Shown here piece by piece: positions 35,931-47,537 of a DNA stretch of 64,000 nt. Origin of the DNA: Streptomyces antnestii (lineage in GTDB: Bacteria > Actinomycetota > Actinomycetes > Streptomycetales > Streptomycetaceae); NCBI RefSeq assembly GCF_004005495.1, contig NZ_RZYA01000003.1:124001-188000 (forward strand), in the 5' to 3' direction. The notes below the pieces were generated by a model. The model did no database searches and was not told the origin of the DNA. It saw only the letters and a list, made by a program, of their open reading frames with translations. A program made the position numbers and the translations under genes. Every line of letters starts with the position of its first letter. Within the stretch, counting starts at the first letter, position 1.

Positions 35931-36935
35931 TCAGTGCGCGGCGTCGGCGATGTGCTGCGTGCCGATCCGCTTGCGGAACACCCAGTACGTCCACGACTGG
36001 TAGAGCAGCACGATGGGCGTCGCGACCGCCGCGCACCAGGTCATGATCTTCAGGGTGTAGGGGCTCGACGAGGCATTCGAGACCGTGAGGCTCCAGTCCG
36101 CGTTGAGCGACGACGGCATGACGTTCGGGAACATCGTCAGGAAGAGCATCGCGACGGCGGCCGCGATCGTGATGCCGGACAGGGCGAACGACCAGCCCTC
36201 GCGCCCGACCTTTATGGCGCCGATGGCTCCCACCAGGGCGACCACAGCGACGATCATCGCGACCAGCGACGAGCCGTCACCCTTGTCGGCCTGGGTCCAG
36301 ATCAGGAAGCCGAGCGCGAAGGCCGCGGCCACGAGACCGAGGCCCAGCGCCGCCTTCCGCGCCCGCACCCGGACGTCGCCGACTGTCTTGAGCGAGGCGA
36401 ACACCGCACCGTGGAAGGTGAACAGCGTCAGCGTCACCAGACCGCCGAGGATCGCGTACGGGTTGAGCAGGTCCCAGAAGTTGCCCACGTACTCCTTGTG
36501 CGCGTCGATCTTCACTCCGCGCACGATGTTGCCGAAGGCCACGCCCCACAGCACCGCCGGGACCAGCGAGGTCCAGAAGATGGCGTGCTCCCAGTTGGTC
36601 TGCCACCGCTCCTCGGGCCTCTTCGCCCGGTACTCGAAGGCGACACCGCGCACGATGAGGCAGAGCAGGATGATCAGCAGCGGCAGGTAGAAGCCCGAGA
36701 AGAGCGTCGCGTACCACTCGGGGAAGGCGGCGAAGGTCGCGCCGCCCGCCGAGAGCAGCCACACCTCGTTGCCGTCCCAGACGGGTCCGATGGTGTTGAT
36801 CAGGACGCGGCGCTCGGTCCGGCCACGGGCGAGCCCCTTGGTCAGGATGCCGATCCCGAAGTCGAAGCCCTCCAGGAAGAAGTAGCCGATCCAGAGGATC
36901 GCGATGAGTACGAACCAGACGTCGTGAAGTTCCAT
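35931..36935 (-). CDS. cydB: cytochrome bd ubiquinol/menaquinol oxidase subunit II
   Basis: 334 residues from MELHDVWFVLIAILW, with GAGGC and AGGAGC just upstream. About eight to nine transmembrane helices are visible, with the conserved first-helix signature GYFFLEGFDFGIG. Subunit II carries no haem-ligand histidines of its own but stabilises the haem b595/d site. It partners cydA (20 bp upstream) in the bd-type terminal oxidase, which works at low oxygen and resists NO and cyanide. Complete. Confidence 0.96.
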   Translation of the reverse strand: MELHDVWFVLIAILWIGYFFLEGFDFGIGILTKGLARGRTERRVLINTIGPVWDGNEVWLLSAGGATFAAFPEWYATLFSGFYLPLLIILLCLIVRGVAFEYRAKRPEERWQTNWEHAIFWTSLVPAVLWGVAFGNIVRGVKIDAHKEYVGNFWDLLNPYAILGGLVTLTLFTFHGAVFASLKTVGDVRVRARKAALGLGLVAAAFALGFLIWTQADKGDGSSLVAMIVAVVALVGAIGAIKVGREGWSFALSGITIAAAVAMLFLTMFPNVMPSSLNADWSLTVSNASSSPYTLKIMTWCAAVATPIVLLYQSWTYWVFRKRIGTQHIADAAH

Positions 36936-36955
36936 GCCTCAGCAGCTCCTCAGTC

Positions 36956-38506
36956 TCAGTACGAGAAGGCCATGGGCCGGTCGGCATCGGAAGCGTCGCC
37001 GGAATCCGCTCCGGATCCCGGGCCGCCGATCTTGGTGGGCGGGTTGAGGTCGGCCTCGGTGAGCTCGGGCGGACCCTGCTTGACGTACTTGACCATCAGC
37101 TTCACCTCGATGACGGCGAGGATCGCGTAGATGAGCGTGAACACGATCAGGGAGGTGATGACCTCGCCCTGCGAGACCCCGGGGGAGACCGCGTCCCGGG
37201 TCCTGAGCACGCCGTAGACCACCCAGGGCTGGCGCCCGGTCTCGGTGAAGATCCAGCCCCAGGAGATGCCGATGAGCGGGAAGATCAGCGTCCACTGCGA
37301 GAGGCGCCACCACCAGTTGCCCAGCTTCGGCGTCAGCTCCTTGTTCTTGGTGAGCATCAGCTTGGGGACGTCGTCCTCACCGGTGCGGTGCGCCGGCGCC
37401 AGCCAGAACTTGCGCCGGGTGAGCCACAGACCCGCCGTGCACAGGGCCATCGAGACCCCGCCGAAGCCGATCATCCAGCGGTACGACCAGTAGGCGGTGG
37501 GGATGTTGGGCCGGTAGTCGCCGGGTCCGAAGCTGTCCTGCTCCGCCTTGTTGATGTCGTTGATGCCGGGGATCTCGGCGTTGAAGTTGTTCTTGGCCAG
37601 GAAGGACAGTATTCCGGGGATCTCGATGGCCACGGTGTTGTGGCCCTTGGAGACATCGCCGTACGCGAAGAGCGAGAACGGCGCGGGCTTCTCGTTGTCC
37701 CACAGCGCCTCCGCGGCCGACATCTTCATCGGCTGCTGCTCGTACATCACCTTGCCGAGCGTGTCCGCGCTGACGACGGTGAGGAGCGTGCCGACCATGG
37801 CCGTGACCAGGCCGAGGCGCAGCGACATCCGCATGGTGCGGATGTGCTGCTTCTTGCGCAGGTGGAAGATCGCGATGCCGGTCAGGAACGCGCCGCCGAC
37901 CAGGATGGACGCGCTGATGACGTGCCAGAAGTTGACGAGCACCGTCTCCTGCGTGAGCACGGCGACGAAGTCGGTCAGTTCGGCACGCTTGACGCCGTCC
38001 CGCTCCACGATCCGGTAACCGACCGGATGCTGCATGAACGAGTTGGCGGCCATGATGAAGTACGCCGACAGGATCGTGCCGATGGACACCATCCAGATCG
38101 TGGCGCAGTGCAGCTTCTTCGGGAGCTTGTCCCAGCCGAAGATCCACAGACCGATGAAGGTCGACTCGAAGAAGAAGGCGATCAGCGCCTCGAACGCGAG
38201 CGGGGCGCCGAAGATGTCGCCGACGAAGCGCGAGTAGTCGGACCAGTTCATGCCGAACTGGAACTCCTGCACGATGCCGGTCACGACACCCATGGCGATG
38301 TTGATCAGGAACAGCTTCCCCCAGAACTTGGTCGCCCTGAGGTAGTGCTCCTTGCCCGTACGCACCCAGGCCGTCTCCAGGATCGCCGTCACGGCGGCGA
38401 GGGAGATCGTCAGGGGGACGAACAAGAAGTGATAGACGGTCGTGATGCCGAACTGCCATCGCGCCAGAGTTTCCGGCGCAAGGGCCATCACCATGGTGGA
38501 GTCCAC
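36956..38506 (-). CDS. cydA: cytochrome bd oxidase subunit I
   Basis: 516 residues from a GTG (MDSTMVMALAPETLARWQFG), with AAGGAG 8 nt upstream deciding this start over the ATG six codons later. Nine transmembrane helices are expected. His in ARWQFGITTVYHFLF (helix 1), the conserved GWIFTETGRQPW block near residue 425 and Met/His ligands carry haems b558, b595 and d. The Q-loop is of the short type found in actinobacteria and firmicutes. It oxidises quinol at the outer face. It is first gene of cydA-cydB-cydCD-kinase, with a perfect Rex operator about 80 bp upstream. Confidence 0.96.
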   Translation of the reverse strand: MDSTMVMALAPETLARWQFGITTVYHFLFVPLTISLAAVTAILETAWVRTGKEHYLRATKFWGKLFLINIAMGVVTGIVQEFQFGMNWSDYSRFVGDIFGAPLAFEALIAFFFESTFIGLWIFGWDKLPKKLHCATIWMVSIGTILSAYFIMAANSFMQHPVGYRIVERDGVKRAELTDFVAVLTQETVLVNFWHVISASILVGGAFLTGIAIFHLRKKQHIRTMRMSLRLGLVTAMVGTLLTVVSADTLGKVMYEQQPMKMSAAEALWDNEKPAPFSLFAYGDVSKGHNTVAIEIPGILSFLAKNNFNAEIPGINDINKAEQDSFGPGDYRPNIPTAYWSYRWMIGFGGVSMALCTAGLWLTRRKFWLAPAHRTGEDDVPKLMLTKNKELTPKLGNWWWRLSQWTLIFPLIGISWGWIFTETGRQPWVVYGVLRTRDAVSPGVSQGEVITSLIVFTLIYAILAVIEVKLMVKYVKQGPPELTEADLNPPTKIGGPGSGADSGDASDADRPMAFSY

Positions 38507-38588
38507 TGCGTCATCTCCTTACGTCGCCGTGGTCACAGCGGCAGTCTGCCCCTTAAATCCACTGATCTACGGATAACCGGGACACGCT

Positions 38589-38604
38589 TGTGAACGCGTT
38601 CACA
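38589..38604. promoter_or_regulatory. Rex operator (ROP) in the cydA promoter region
   Basis: TGTGAACGCGTTCACA is a perfect palindrome matching the Rex consensus TGTGAACxxxTTCACA. A further TTCACA half-site follows at 38606-38611. Rex senses the NADH/NAD+ ratio and represses the cyd operon when NADH is low. A -10-like CATAAT (minus strand, 38613-38618) lies just upstream, so bound Rex would cover the transcription start. Confidence 0.9.
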
Positions 38605-38699
38605 TTCACAAGCATTATGTACTACAGCCCCCGGACAGCAGAAGGGGGGTCCCCCTTACTTCAGGGAACCCCCACCTCATCCTGAGCACGAAACCAAGG

Positions 38700-38836
38700 C
38701 CACCCGGGCCACAGCCCTTGGAACCAAAGTCTCTTGAGCCACAAACCCCCGTGGCTGCGGCCCCTGGACCGCGACCCCCGGGCTGCGGCCCTTGGGACTA
38801 CGGCTCCCTGGGACTACAGGTCCTTGGGACTACAGC
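38700..38836. repeat. 16-bp tandem array spanning the stop codon of the hisC-type gene
   Basis: Three near-identical 16-mers lie at 38789, 38805 and 38821 (consensus CCCTTGGGACTACGGC). Five or six diverged 12-16 bp copies follow, down to about 38700. The 38821 copy contains the stop codon (CTA on the plus strand = TAG). The array fills most of the gap to the Rex operator. Confidence 0.85.
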
Positions 38837-39909
38837 TCTTTGAGGAACGCCGCCGCCGTGTTCAGGAAGACGTCGTTGGCCTCGGTCTCCGCGATCGTGG
38901 CCCGCATGCCCTCGCCGGCGAACGGCCGCACGACCACACCAGCCCGCTCGCACGCCGCCGCGAAGTCCATCGTGCGCTCCCCGAGCCGCAGCCACACGAA
39001 GTTCGCCTGCGTCTCCGGCACGGTCCAGCCCTGCGACCGCAGCGCCTCGACCACGCGCGTGCGCTCGCACACCAGCGAGCCGACCCGGCCGAGCAGCTCG
39101 TCCTCGGCCCGCAGCGAGGCGACGGCCGCGTCCTGGGCGAGCTGGCTCACGCCGAAGGGCACGGCCGTCTTGCGCAGCGCGGCCGCCACCGGCTCGTGGG
39201 CGATGGCGAAGCCGACACGCAGACCCGCGAGGCCGTACGCCTTGGAGAACGTCCGCAGCACCGCCACGTTCGGACGGTTCCGGTAGATCTCGACGCCGTC
39301 CGGCACCTCGGCGTCACGGATGAACTCGCGGTACGCCTCGTCGAGCACGACCAGGACATCGCTCGGCACCCGGTCCAGGAACCGCTCCAGCTCGGCCCGG
39401 CGCACCACGGTGCCCGTCGGGTTGTTCGGGTTGCACACGAAGATCAGACGCGTGCGGTCGGTGATCGCGTCGGCCATGGCGTCGAGGTCGTGGACCTCGC
39501 CCGGCGTCAGCGGCACCTGCACCGCCGTGGCGCCGGAGATCTGCGTGATGATCGGGTACGCCTCGAAGGACCGCCAGGCGTACATGACCTCGTCGCCGGG
39601 TCCGCTCGTCGCCTGGAGCAGCTGCTGCGCGACACCGACCGAGCCGGTGCCCGTGGCCAGGTGCGTGACCGGCACCGCGAACCGTTCCGCCAGCTCGTTC
39701 ATCAGCCCGGTGCAGGCCATGTCCGGGTAGCGGTTGAAGGAGCCGGCCGCCGCGACGGTGCTCTCCATGACCCCGGGCAGCGGCGGATAGGGGTTCTCGT
39801 TCGAGGACAGCTTGTACGCCACCGGGCCACCGGCCGCGGCAGGCTTGCCCGGCTTGTAGGTGGGGATGCCTTCCAGCTCGGCACGCAGCTTGGGGCTCGT
39901 CTCGCTCAC
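38830..39909 (-). CDS. hisC: histidinol-phosphate/aromatic aminotransferase (class I/II, HisC family)
   Basis: 359 residues from GTG ([12 protein letters not shown]), with GAGGAGG upstream deciding the start. PLP enzyme: Lys in [15 protein letters not shown] near residue 230, CNPNNPTGT near 170, VLDEAYREF near 200 and [12 protein letters not shown] near 28. HisC converts imidazole-acetol phosphate to histidinol phosphate. Stand-alone paralogues outside the his operon often act as aromatic (Phe/Tyr) aminotransferases, and nothing here separates the two. The gene is single, and its 3' end lies in a repeat array. Confidence 0.9.
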   Translation of the reverse strand: MSETSPKLRAELEGIPTYKPGKPAAAGGPVAYKLSSNENPYPPLPGVMESTVAAAGSFNRYPDMACTGLMNELAERFAVPVTHLATGTGSVGVAQQLLQATSGPGDEVMYAWRSFEAYPIITQISGATAVQVPLTPGEVHDLDAMADAITDRTRLIFVCNPNNPTGTVVRRAELERFLDRVPSDVLVVLDEAYREFIRDAEVPDGVEIYRNRPNVAVLRTFSKAYGLAGLRVGFAIAHEPVAAALRKTAVPFGVSQLAQDAAVASLRAEDELLGRVGSLVCERTRVVEALRSQGWTVPETQANFVWLRLGERTMDFAAACERAGVVVRPFAGEGMRATIAETEANDVFLNTAAAFLKEL

Positions 39910-40345
39910 CGCAGTCCTCCTCGCGACCACCATTTCAATACTGCTCACCTTAAGAGGATTCGCGGCAGACCCCAATGGTCCAGGGCCAGCGACATCGGGC
40001 CCGTCGACCGGCCCGACCCGTGACGACGGCCGCGGACCCGGCGAAGGCGTACGGAGGCGGACCCGGCGAAGGCGTACAGAGAAGGGGGAGCGCTCCCTGA
40101 ATCGTCGCGCGCCGGTGGCTCGCGCCGTGGCGCGCGTCCCCCGTGAAGGTGAGTTGAGACCTACTCGCAACATCGCCGACTTGGCAGGCCCATACGCACC
40201 AACAAAGGACGTCCTAGCGCGGAATCGCCCAACTCCCTTGATTTCCAAGGCTTTTGACCCCGATAAGCCTTGCAGAAACGTGCCTGTCAACGTGTGCATA
40301 TGCATTCCCGCCACCCCGCCGCATGAGCCCTACTATCGGCTCGCC
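39910..40345. other. 436-bp divergent intergenic region
   Basis: It holds the promoters of the aminotransferase (minus) and the LacI regulator (plus). Visible details are the palindrome TGCATATGCA near 40296-40305 and a TACTAT -10 box at 40331-40336. The proximal 39.95-40.1 kb part is an Arg/Gly shadow frame and not coding. No RNA gene was recognised. Confidence 0.5.
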
Positions 40346-41458
40346 ATGACAGCAGCAGGGAAGCACCAGGTGAGCCGGGCCGAGACCACCCGCCGGGGCA
40401 CCCGGCCAGGACGGGCAGGCATCAGAGACGTTGCCGCCGCCGCCGGGGTCTCCATCACGACTGTCTCCGATGCGCTCAACGGTAAGGGCCGGCTCCCGGA
40501 CGCCACCCGACGCCATGTCCGCGAGGTCGCCGACCGGTTGGGCTATCGCCCCTCCGCGGCGGCCCGAACGCTCCGTACCGGCAAGTCGGGCCTCATCGGC
40601 CTGACCGTGACGACCTACGGGGACGAACCTTTCACCTTCACAGAATTCGCGTATTTCGCGGAAATGGCGAGAGCCGCCACCTCGGCGGCGCTCGCCCGCG
40701 GCTACGCCCTAGTCATCCTGCCCGCCACCTCACGCCATGACGTCTGGTCGAACGTTGCCCTCGACGGCACCGTCGTCATCGACCCCTCCGACCATGACCC
40801 GGTCGTCACCGAGCTGGTCCGCCAGGGCCTGCCCGTTGTCTCGGACGGGCGCCCCGCCGGCACCCTCCCCGTCACCGCCTGGGTCGACAACGACCATGAG
40901 GCCGCCGTCCTCGGCATCCTCGACCACCTCGCCGCCGCGGGGGCCCGCCGCATCGGACTGCTCACCGGCACGACGACGGACACGTACACCCATCTGTCCA
41001 CCTCCGCGTACCTGCACTGGTGCGAACGGATCGGACAGGAACCCGTGTACGAGTCCTATCCCGCGCACGACCCGTGCGCGGGAGCCGTCGCCGCCGACCG
41101 GCTGCTGGCCCGCCCCGACCGGCCCGACGCCGTGTACGGACTCTTCGACCCCAACGGCACGGACCTGCTCGCCGCCGCCCGCCGGTACGGCCTGCGTGTC
41201 CCCGACGATCTGCTGCTCGTCTGCTGCAGTGAATCGACCGTGTACGCCACCACAGAACCGCCCATCACCACCCTCTCCCTCAAACCGCGCCGGATCGGCA
41301 CCGCGGTCGTCCAGCTTCTGATCGACGCCATCGAAGGCGTCGCATCGGACCGGCCGGTCGAGCAGGTGATACCGACGGAACTCATCGTCAGGACCTCGTC
41401 CCAGCGCCGTCCGCCGCGCACCACGGTCAGCCCGCCCCGCTCCCCGGGCAAGGGCTGA
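40346..41458 (+). CDS. LacI-family transcriptional regulator
   Basis: 370 residues from ATG at 40346. TACTAT (40331-40336) is placed so that transcription would start at or near the ATG, so the mRNA is probably leaderless. The DNA-binding domain (about residues 24-75) has GIRDVAAAAGVSITTVSDALNGKG, then the hinge and a periplasmic-binding-protein-like effector domain (about 80-340). The last 25 residues are Arg/Pro/Ser-rich. LacI proteins respond to sugars or nucleosides. No sugar operon is adjacent, so the effector and targets cannot be read here. The TGCATATGCA palindrome upstream is a possible operator. Confidence 0.92.
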   Translation: MTAAGKHQVSRAETTRRGTRPGRAGIRDVAAAAGVSITTVSDALNGKGRLPDATRRHVREVADRLGYRPSAAARTLRTGKSGLIGLTVTTYGDEPFTFTEFAYFAEMARAATSAALARGYALVILPATSRHDVWSNVALDGTVVIDPSDHDPVVTELVRQGLPVVSDGRPAGTLPVTAWVDNDHEAAVLGILDHLAAAGARRIGLLTGTTTDTYTHLSTSAYLHWCERIGQEPVYESYPAHDPCAGAVAADRLLARPDRPDAVYGLFDPNGTDLLAAARRYGLRVPDDLLLVCCSESTVYATTEPPITTLSLKPRRIGTAVVQLLIDAIEGVASDRPVEQVIPTELIVRTSSQRRPPRTTVSPPRSPGKG

Positions 41459-41677
41459 ACGACGGCTTCCGGGTGGTCCTTCCCGAAGGCCACCCGGAAA
41501 AGCCCGTACCAATTCGGGAGAAAAGCATGGTGAACTGCCGACCGGATCCGATTCACCACCCCTGGTGCATCACACAGCGCGAGCCGCATTCCTATGATGG
41601 GCGCACGACACCGCGGGCCGCTGCGACCAGGCAGGCGGATCGGGTGCAGAGGCGGCGCAATGGTGGTGGAGGGGTCG

Positions 41678-42928
41678 ATGACTCAGGGGGCCGGTCAGGG
41701 ACCCGAGGTGCGCACGGCGACGCTGCGCGACTTCCGCGTTCCCGCGTACGTCCACGACGTACCGGCATACGTCCAGGAGCCCGGCCCCGACCTGGAGGCG
41801 CCCGTCCTTTCGGCGCCGGTTCAGGCGTCGTCGGATCCCAGGCGGAAGGACGCCTCGTACGAGGACGGCCCGTACCCGGAGCCCTCGTACGCGGAACCTT
41901 CTTACGCCGAGCCCTCCTACGCAGAGCCCTCTTTCGCGGAGTCCTCTTTCGCGGAGCCGGCCGCCCAGGTCCCCATGACCGACGAGCCCGAGGGGTACAC
42001 GCCCACCCAGCGCGACCTGCCGGTCATCAAGCGCGGTGACACGGTCCAGGTGCAGCTCGACACCGAGCCCGCGCCCCGGCCGGGCGGCGACCCGGCGGGG
42101 CCCGGTCCGCTGTACGTCGTCGGCGACGTGCACGGCTACCTCGACGAGCTGACCACGGCCCTGCACGAGAAGGGCCTCATCGACGCCGAGGGCAACTGGT
42201 CGGCGGGCACCGCCCGGCTGTGGTTCCTCGGCGACTTCACCGACCGCGGGCCCGACGGCATCGGCGTCATCGACCTCGTGATGCGGCTGTCCGCGGAGGC
42301 CGCGGCCGCCGGCGGCTACTGCAAGGCCCTCATGGGCAACCACGAACTGCTCCTCCTGGGCGCCAAGCGCTTCGGCGACACCCCGGTCAACTCGGGCGCG
42401 GGCACCGCCACCTTCCAGGCGGCCTGGCTGCTCAACGGCGGGCAGAAGTCGGACATGGACCGCCTCCAGGACGTCCATCTGCAGTGGATGTCCCGGCTCG
42501 ACGCGATCGAGCTCGAGGACGACCACCTCCTGATGCACTCCGACACCACCACGTACCTCGACTACGGCGACTCCATCGAGGCGGTCAACGACACGGTCCG
42601 CGAGACCCTCACGCGTAACGACGCGGACGAGTGCTGGGACCTCTTCCGCAAGTTCACCAAGCGCTTCGCTTTCCGCGACGAATCCGGACCGGACGCCGTG
42701 CGCGAACTCCTCGGCACCTACGGCGGCACACGCGTCGTCCACGGCCACAGCCCCATCCCCTACCTCCTCGGCGAGGTCGGCACCGAGGACGCGGCGGACG
42801 GCTCCGAGGACAGCCGGCCCCTGGTCGAGGGCCCGCACCTGTACGCGGGCGGACTCGCGCTCGCGATGGACGGCGGCGTGACCATGGCCGGAAAGCTGCT
42901 GGTCCAGCAACTGCCCATGGATAGCTAG
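41678..42928 (+). CDS. calcineurin-like metallophosphoesterase with repeat-containing N-terminus
   Basis: 416 residues from MTQGAGQGPEVRT, with GGAGGGG 5 nt before the ATG. The frame opens 28 codons earlier, without support. The first 130 residues are low-complexity, including a run of PSYAE/PSFAE pentapeptides (about residues 66-93). The phosphoesterase domain starts near residue 145 with GDVHG, followed by GDFTDRG near 187 and GNHE near 222, plus VHGHSP near 358. These are the dinuclear metal ligands of the PPP/serine-threonine phosphatase-like family (ApaH/PrpE-like). The substrate is unknown. It is monocistronic. Confidence 0.88.
   Translation: MTQGAGQGPEVRTATLRDFRVPAYVHDVPAYVQEPGPDLEAPVLSAPVQASSDPRRKDASYEDGPYPEPSYAEPSYAEPSYAEPSFAESSFAEPAAQVPMTDEPEGYTPTQRDLPVIKRGDTVQVQLDTEPAPRPGGDPAGPGPLYVVGDVHGYLDELTTALHEKGLIDAEGNWSAGTARLWFLGDFTDRGPDGIGVIDLVMRLSAEAAAAGGYCKALMGNHELLLLGAKRFGDTPVNSGAGTATFQAAWLLNGGQKSDMDRLQDVHLQWMSRLDAIELEDDHLLMHSDTTTYLDYGDSIEAVNDTVRETLTRNDADECWDLFRKFTKRFAFRDESGPDAVRELLGTYGGTRVVHGHSPIPYLLGEVGTEDAADGSEDSRPLVEGPHLYAGGLALAMDGGVTMAGKLLVQQLPMDS
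41876..41958. repeat. 15-bp coding repeat (PSYAE) in the metallophosphoesterase gene
   Basis: About six 15-bp units encode E-P-S-Y-A/E-P-S-F-A pentapeptides. Length changes in multiples of 15 bp would keep the frame, so the array is expected to vary between strains. Confidence 0.8.
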
Positions 42929-43111
42929 CAGTTCCCCGGGCAGGCGCCAGGCACGGGGGCACAGGTCGGCCACCGGGCCGAATTCGGGAAACCCCCTGTC
43001 ACCGCGTGCCGTCGCCGCTCTACCATCGGCTTATCCGTAGCAGGCTCCCCTCCGTTTCTGCCCGACGGCTCGTAACCATGCGAGCCCCCAAGCCCTACGG
43101 AGCATCGGGGG

Positions 43112-43984
43112 ATGCACATGAACAGCGCTCCGCACCTGCTGAACGAGGACCGCCCCGAGTTCGAGCGGATCCTCGATGAGGCGCTGCGTACCGCACCCGA
43201 CCGACCTGAACTCGCCGCAGTGGGTCAGCGGCTCAACCCCGAACAACTACGCACCATGGCGCTCAACGCCACCGCGCTGATCGCGGCCGCGGCCGCGACC
43301 GAGTACGAGCACTACGTGAAGGTCCGCGCGGAACTGCGCGCCTCGCCGCGGCCCGTGCACACGCCGGGCGAGGAAGGCGGTCCGGCCGAGTCCGGCGGAG
43401 GCGCGATCGGCCTGGCCGCCACCCTGGGAGAGGTGGCCGAGCCCGCCGGGGCCGGCGCCATAGCGGTGGTCGCGGTGCTCGCTCCCGTGCTCGCCGGCAC
43501 GGCCGCCGTGATCTTCCTGCTGGTCGGCTACGTCCTGAAGATGCTCAATCCTCAGCCGGCCTTCGCCCAGACCCTGTTGACGGCCGGCTGGGTGTTCGGC
43601 GCGCTCACGGCGGCGGGCATCCTCGTCGCCGGCGTCGGCCTGCTGCTCACCGCGCTGCGCAACGGCGCGACCTCCCTGCAGGCCGGCGCGCACAGCGAGT
43701 CGAGCGAGGAGGTCGACAGGGCCAGAGAAGCCTGGTGCCTGGTGCTCCTGGAGCGCGGCATCCTGCCGTTCCTCCGAGAGGCGCTCGCGGATCCACCGGC
43801 GGCACCCGCGACCCGCGGGGGTCCTCCCTCGGCCGCGGGCCGTATGCCGCACCTCGGTTACAACAGGCCCGGGTTCAGTAGCCCGTCCTCCGACGGAGGG
43901 TCAACCGGCGGCCCGCGCCCGAGCTACTCGAGCCCGGACTTCACGAGTCCCGACTTCGGAGGCCCGGACCACCAGCCGGACTAG
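43112..43984 (+). CDS. membrane protein of unknown function with disordered C-terminus
   Basis: 290 residues from MHMNSAPHLLNEDRPEF, with GGGGGA upstream. An N-terminal soluble helical region (to about residue 75) is followed by three hydrophobic segments (about residues 110-140, 150-180). A C-terminal 70-residue tail is rich in Pro, Ser, Gly and Asp, with repeats such as PDFTSPDFGGPD. No family recognised. The organisation suggests a cytosolic domain on a membrane hairpin, perhaps a scaffold. It converges with thiC across a bidirectional terminator. Confidence 0.75.
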   Translation: MHMNSAPHLLNEDRPEFERILDEALRTAPDRPELAAVGQRLNPEQLRTMALNATALIAAAAATEYEHYVKVRAELRASPRPVHTPGEEGGPAESGGGAIGLAATLGEVAEPAGAGAIAVVAVLAPVLAGTAAVIFLLVGYVLKMLNPQPAFAQTLLTAGWVFGALTAAGILVAGVGLLLTALRNGATSLQAGAHSESSEEVDRAREAWCLVLLERGILPFLREALADPPAAPATRGGPPSAAGRMPHLGYNRPGFSSPSSDGGSTGGPRPSYSSPDFTSPDFGGPDHQPD

Positions 43985-44054
43985 GGTCTTTCGTTCGGAT
44001 CAGGCCGGATGGGTCGCATCAGGCCGGATCAGGGCGCGGGGTACTTCCGCCAAG

Positions 44055-44082
44055 GCGGGGCGCTCAAGTATGAGCGCCCCGC
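44055..44082. terminator. bidirectional terminator between the membrane protein gene and thiC
   Basis: GCGGGGCGCTCA, loop AGTA, TGAGCGCCCCGC: a perfect 12-bp stem between convergent genes. No U tract on either side. Confidence 0.8.
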
Positions 44083-44102
44083 TCAGGCGTGTGCGGTCGC
44101 GG

Positions 44103-46022
<1,920 letters not shown>

Positions 46023-46107
46023 CCGCGTGTGCAAAGGTGCCCCCACGCTAGCGCCAATTCTGGCGTGCTGACCAGAGCGCCCCTGTCGTTCTTGCGATGA
46101 TCGGGCG

Positions 46108-47460
46108 GTGACCAGCACGCAGCAGCCTCCGCATCCGCCGCCTCATCCCCCGCAGAATCAGGGGCACTCAGGCCATGGACACAGCCACAGCCACGGCCCC
46201 GCCGCGCCCGTCTCCAAGCATCTGCGCAAGGTCATCGCCGCGGTGCTCATCCCGTTCTCCGTGGCGGTCGTCGTCGGCCTCGTGGTGCTCTGGCCGGGCG
46301 GCGCCCCACCCCATGCCCGTACGGGCGTCGGCTTCGACCGGCAGACGCAGCAAGCCACCGTCACGCGCGTCGACAAGGTCGACTGCAAGTCCGTGAACGC
46401 CTCGGGCGACACCCCCACCGGCGACACGTCGACCGCCGAGGGCCGCTCGGCCACGCAGCAGGCGAAGGGCATGTGCGAGAAGGCGACGGTCCGCGTCGAC
46501 GGCGGCAAGGACACGGGCCGAACGTTCACGGAGATCGTGCAGCCGGACTCACCGCGGCAGTTCCACGACGGGCAGAAGGTGATCGTGGCCTACGCGCCCG
46601 ACGCGCCCAAGGAACTCCAGTACTCGGTCACCGATGTGAACCGCAGGTTCCCGATGGCTCTGCTGGCCGGGATCTTCGCGCTGGCCGTCGTCGTCGTGGG
46701 GCGGCTGCGGGGCCTCATGGCGCTCGTCGCCCTGGCCGTCAGCTTCATGGTGCTGACCTTCTTCATCCTGCCCGCCATCCTCCAGGGCTCGAATCCGCTG
46801 GTGGTGGCGGTGGTCGGGGCGAGCGCCATCATGCTGATCGCGCTCTACACATGCCACGGTCTGACGGCGCGCACGTCGGTGGCGGTGCTCGGCACGCTCG
46901 TGTCGCTGCTCCTGATCGGCCTGCTGGGCTCACTGTTCATCGGCTGGGCCGCGCTGACGGGCAACACCGACGACAACACGGGCCTGATCCACGGCCTTTA
47001 CCCGTCCATCGACATGAGCGGTCTGCTGCTCGCCGGCGTCATCATCGGCTCGCTCGGTGTACTGGACGACGTGACGGTCACGCAGACGTCGGCCGTGTGG
47101 GAGCTGCATCAGGCGGACCCGACGATGGGCCGGCGCGGGCTGTACCGCGCGGGCATCCGCATCGGCCGCGACCACATCGCGTCCGTGGTCAACACGCTGG
47201 TCCTGGCATACGCGGGCGCGGCGCTGCCGCTGCTGCTGCTCTTCTCGATCGCGCAGAGCAGTGTGGGCGCCGTCGCCAACAGTGAGCTGGTGGCGGAGGA
47301 GATCGTCCGGACCCTGGTCGGCTCGATCGGTCTGGTCGCCTCGGTGCCGGTGACGACCGCGCTCGCGGCTCTGGTGGTCTCCGCCGACCGACCGGGATCC
47401 CCGGCTCCTGCCGCGGCCGGTCCGGCACGCGGAGGAAGGGGCCGGCGCCGCAAGCGCTGA
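46108..47460 (+). CDS. YibE/F-family membrane protein
   Basis: 450 residues from GTG. The N-terminus is Pro-, Gln- and His-rich (GHSGHGHSHSHG), a likely metal-binding or disordered cytosolic tail. A first transmembrane helix (about residues 36-56), an extracellular segment with two cysteines (about 60-175) and seven more helices (about 180-425) follow. The last seven match the YibE/F family, whose function is unknown. The conserved DDVTVTQTSAVWEL sequence near residue 315 is typical. It is divergent from thiC and converges with ssgA. The GTG lies close to TGCGATGAT, compatible with a very short leader. Confidence 0.88.
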   Translation: MTSTQQPPHPPPHPPQNQGHSGHGHSHSHGPAAPVSKHLRKVIAAVLIPFSVAVVVGLVVLWPGGAPPHARTGVGFDRQTQQATVTRVDKVDCKSVNASGDTPTGDTSTAEGRSATQQAKGMCEKATVRVDGGKDTGRTFTEIVQPDSPRQFHDGQKVIVAYAPDAPKELQYSVTDVNRRFPMALLAGIFALAVVVVGRLRGLMALVALAVSFMVLTFFILPAILQGSNPLVVAVVGASAIMLIALYTCHGLTARTSVAVLGTLVSLLLIGLLGSLFIGWAALTGNTDDNTGLIHGLYPSIDMSGLLLAGVIIGSLGVLDDVTVTQTSAVWELHQADPTMGRRGLYRAGIRIGRDHIASVVNTLVLAYAGAALPLLLLFSIAQSSVGAVANSELVAEEIVRTLVGSIGLVASVPVTTALAALVVSADRPGSPAPAAAGPARGGRGRRRKR

Positions 47461-47537
47461 ACCCCGCGGGCACCCCAGGGGCGCGCCGGTCTGCTGAAGC
47501 GTTACATCAGTTGATCGTTCGGGGAATCCCGGTGGGG

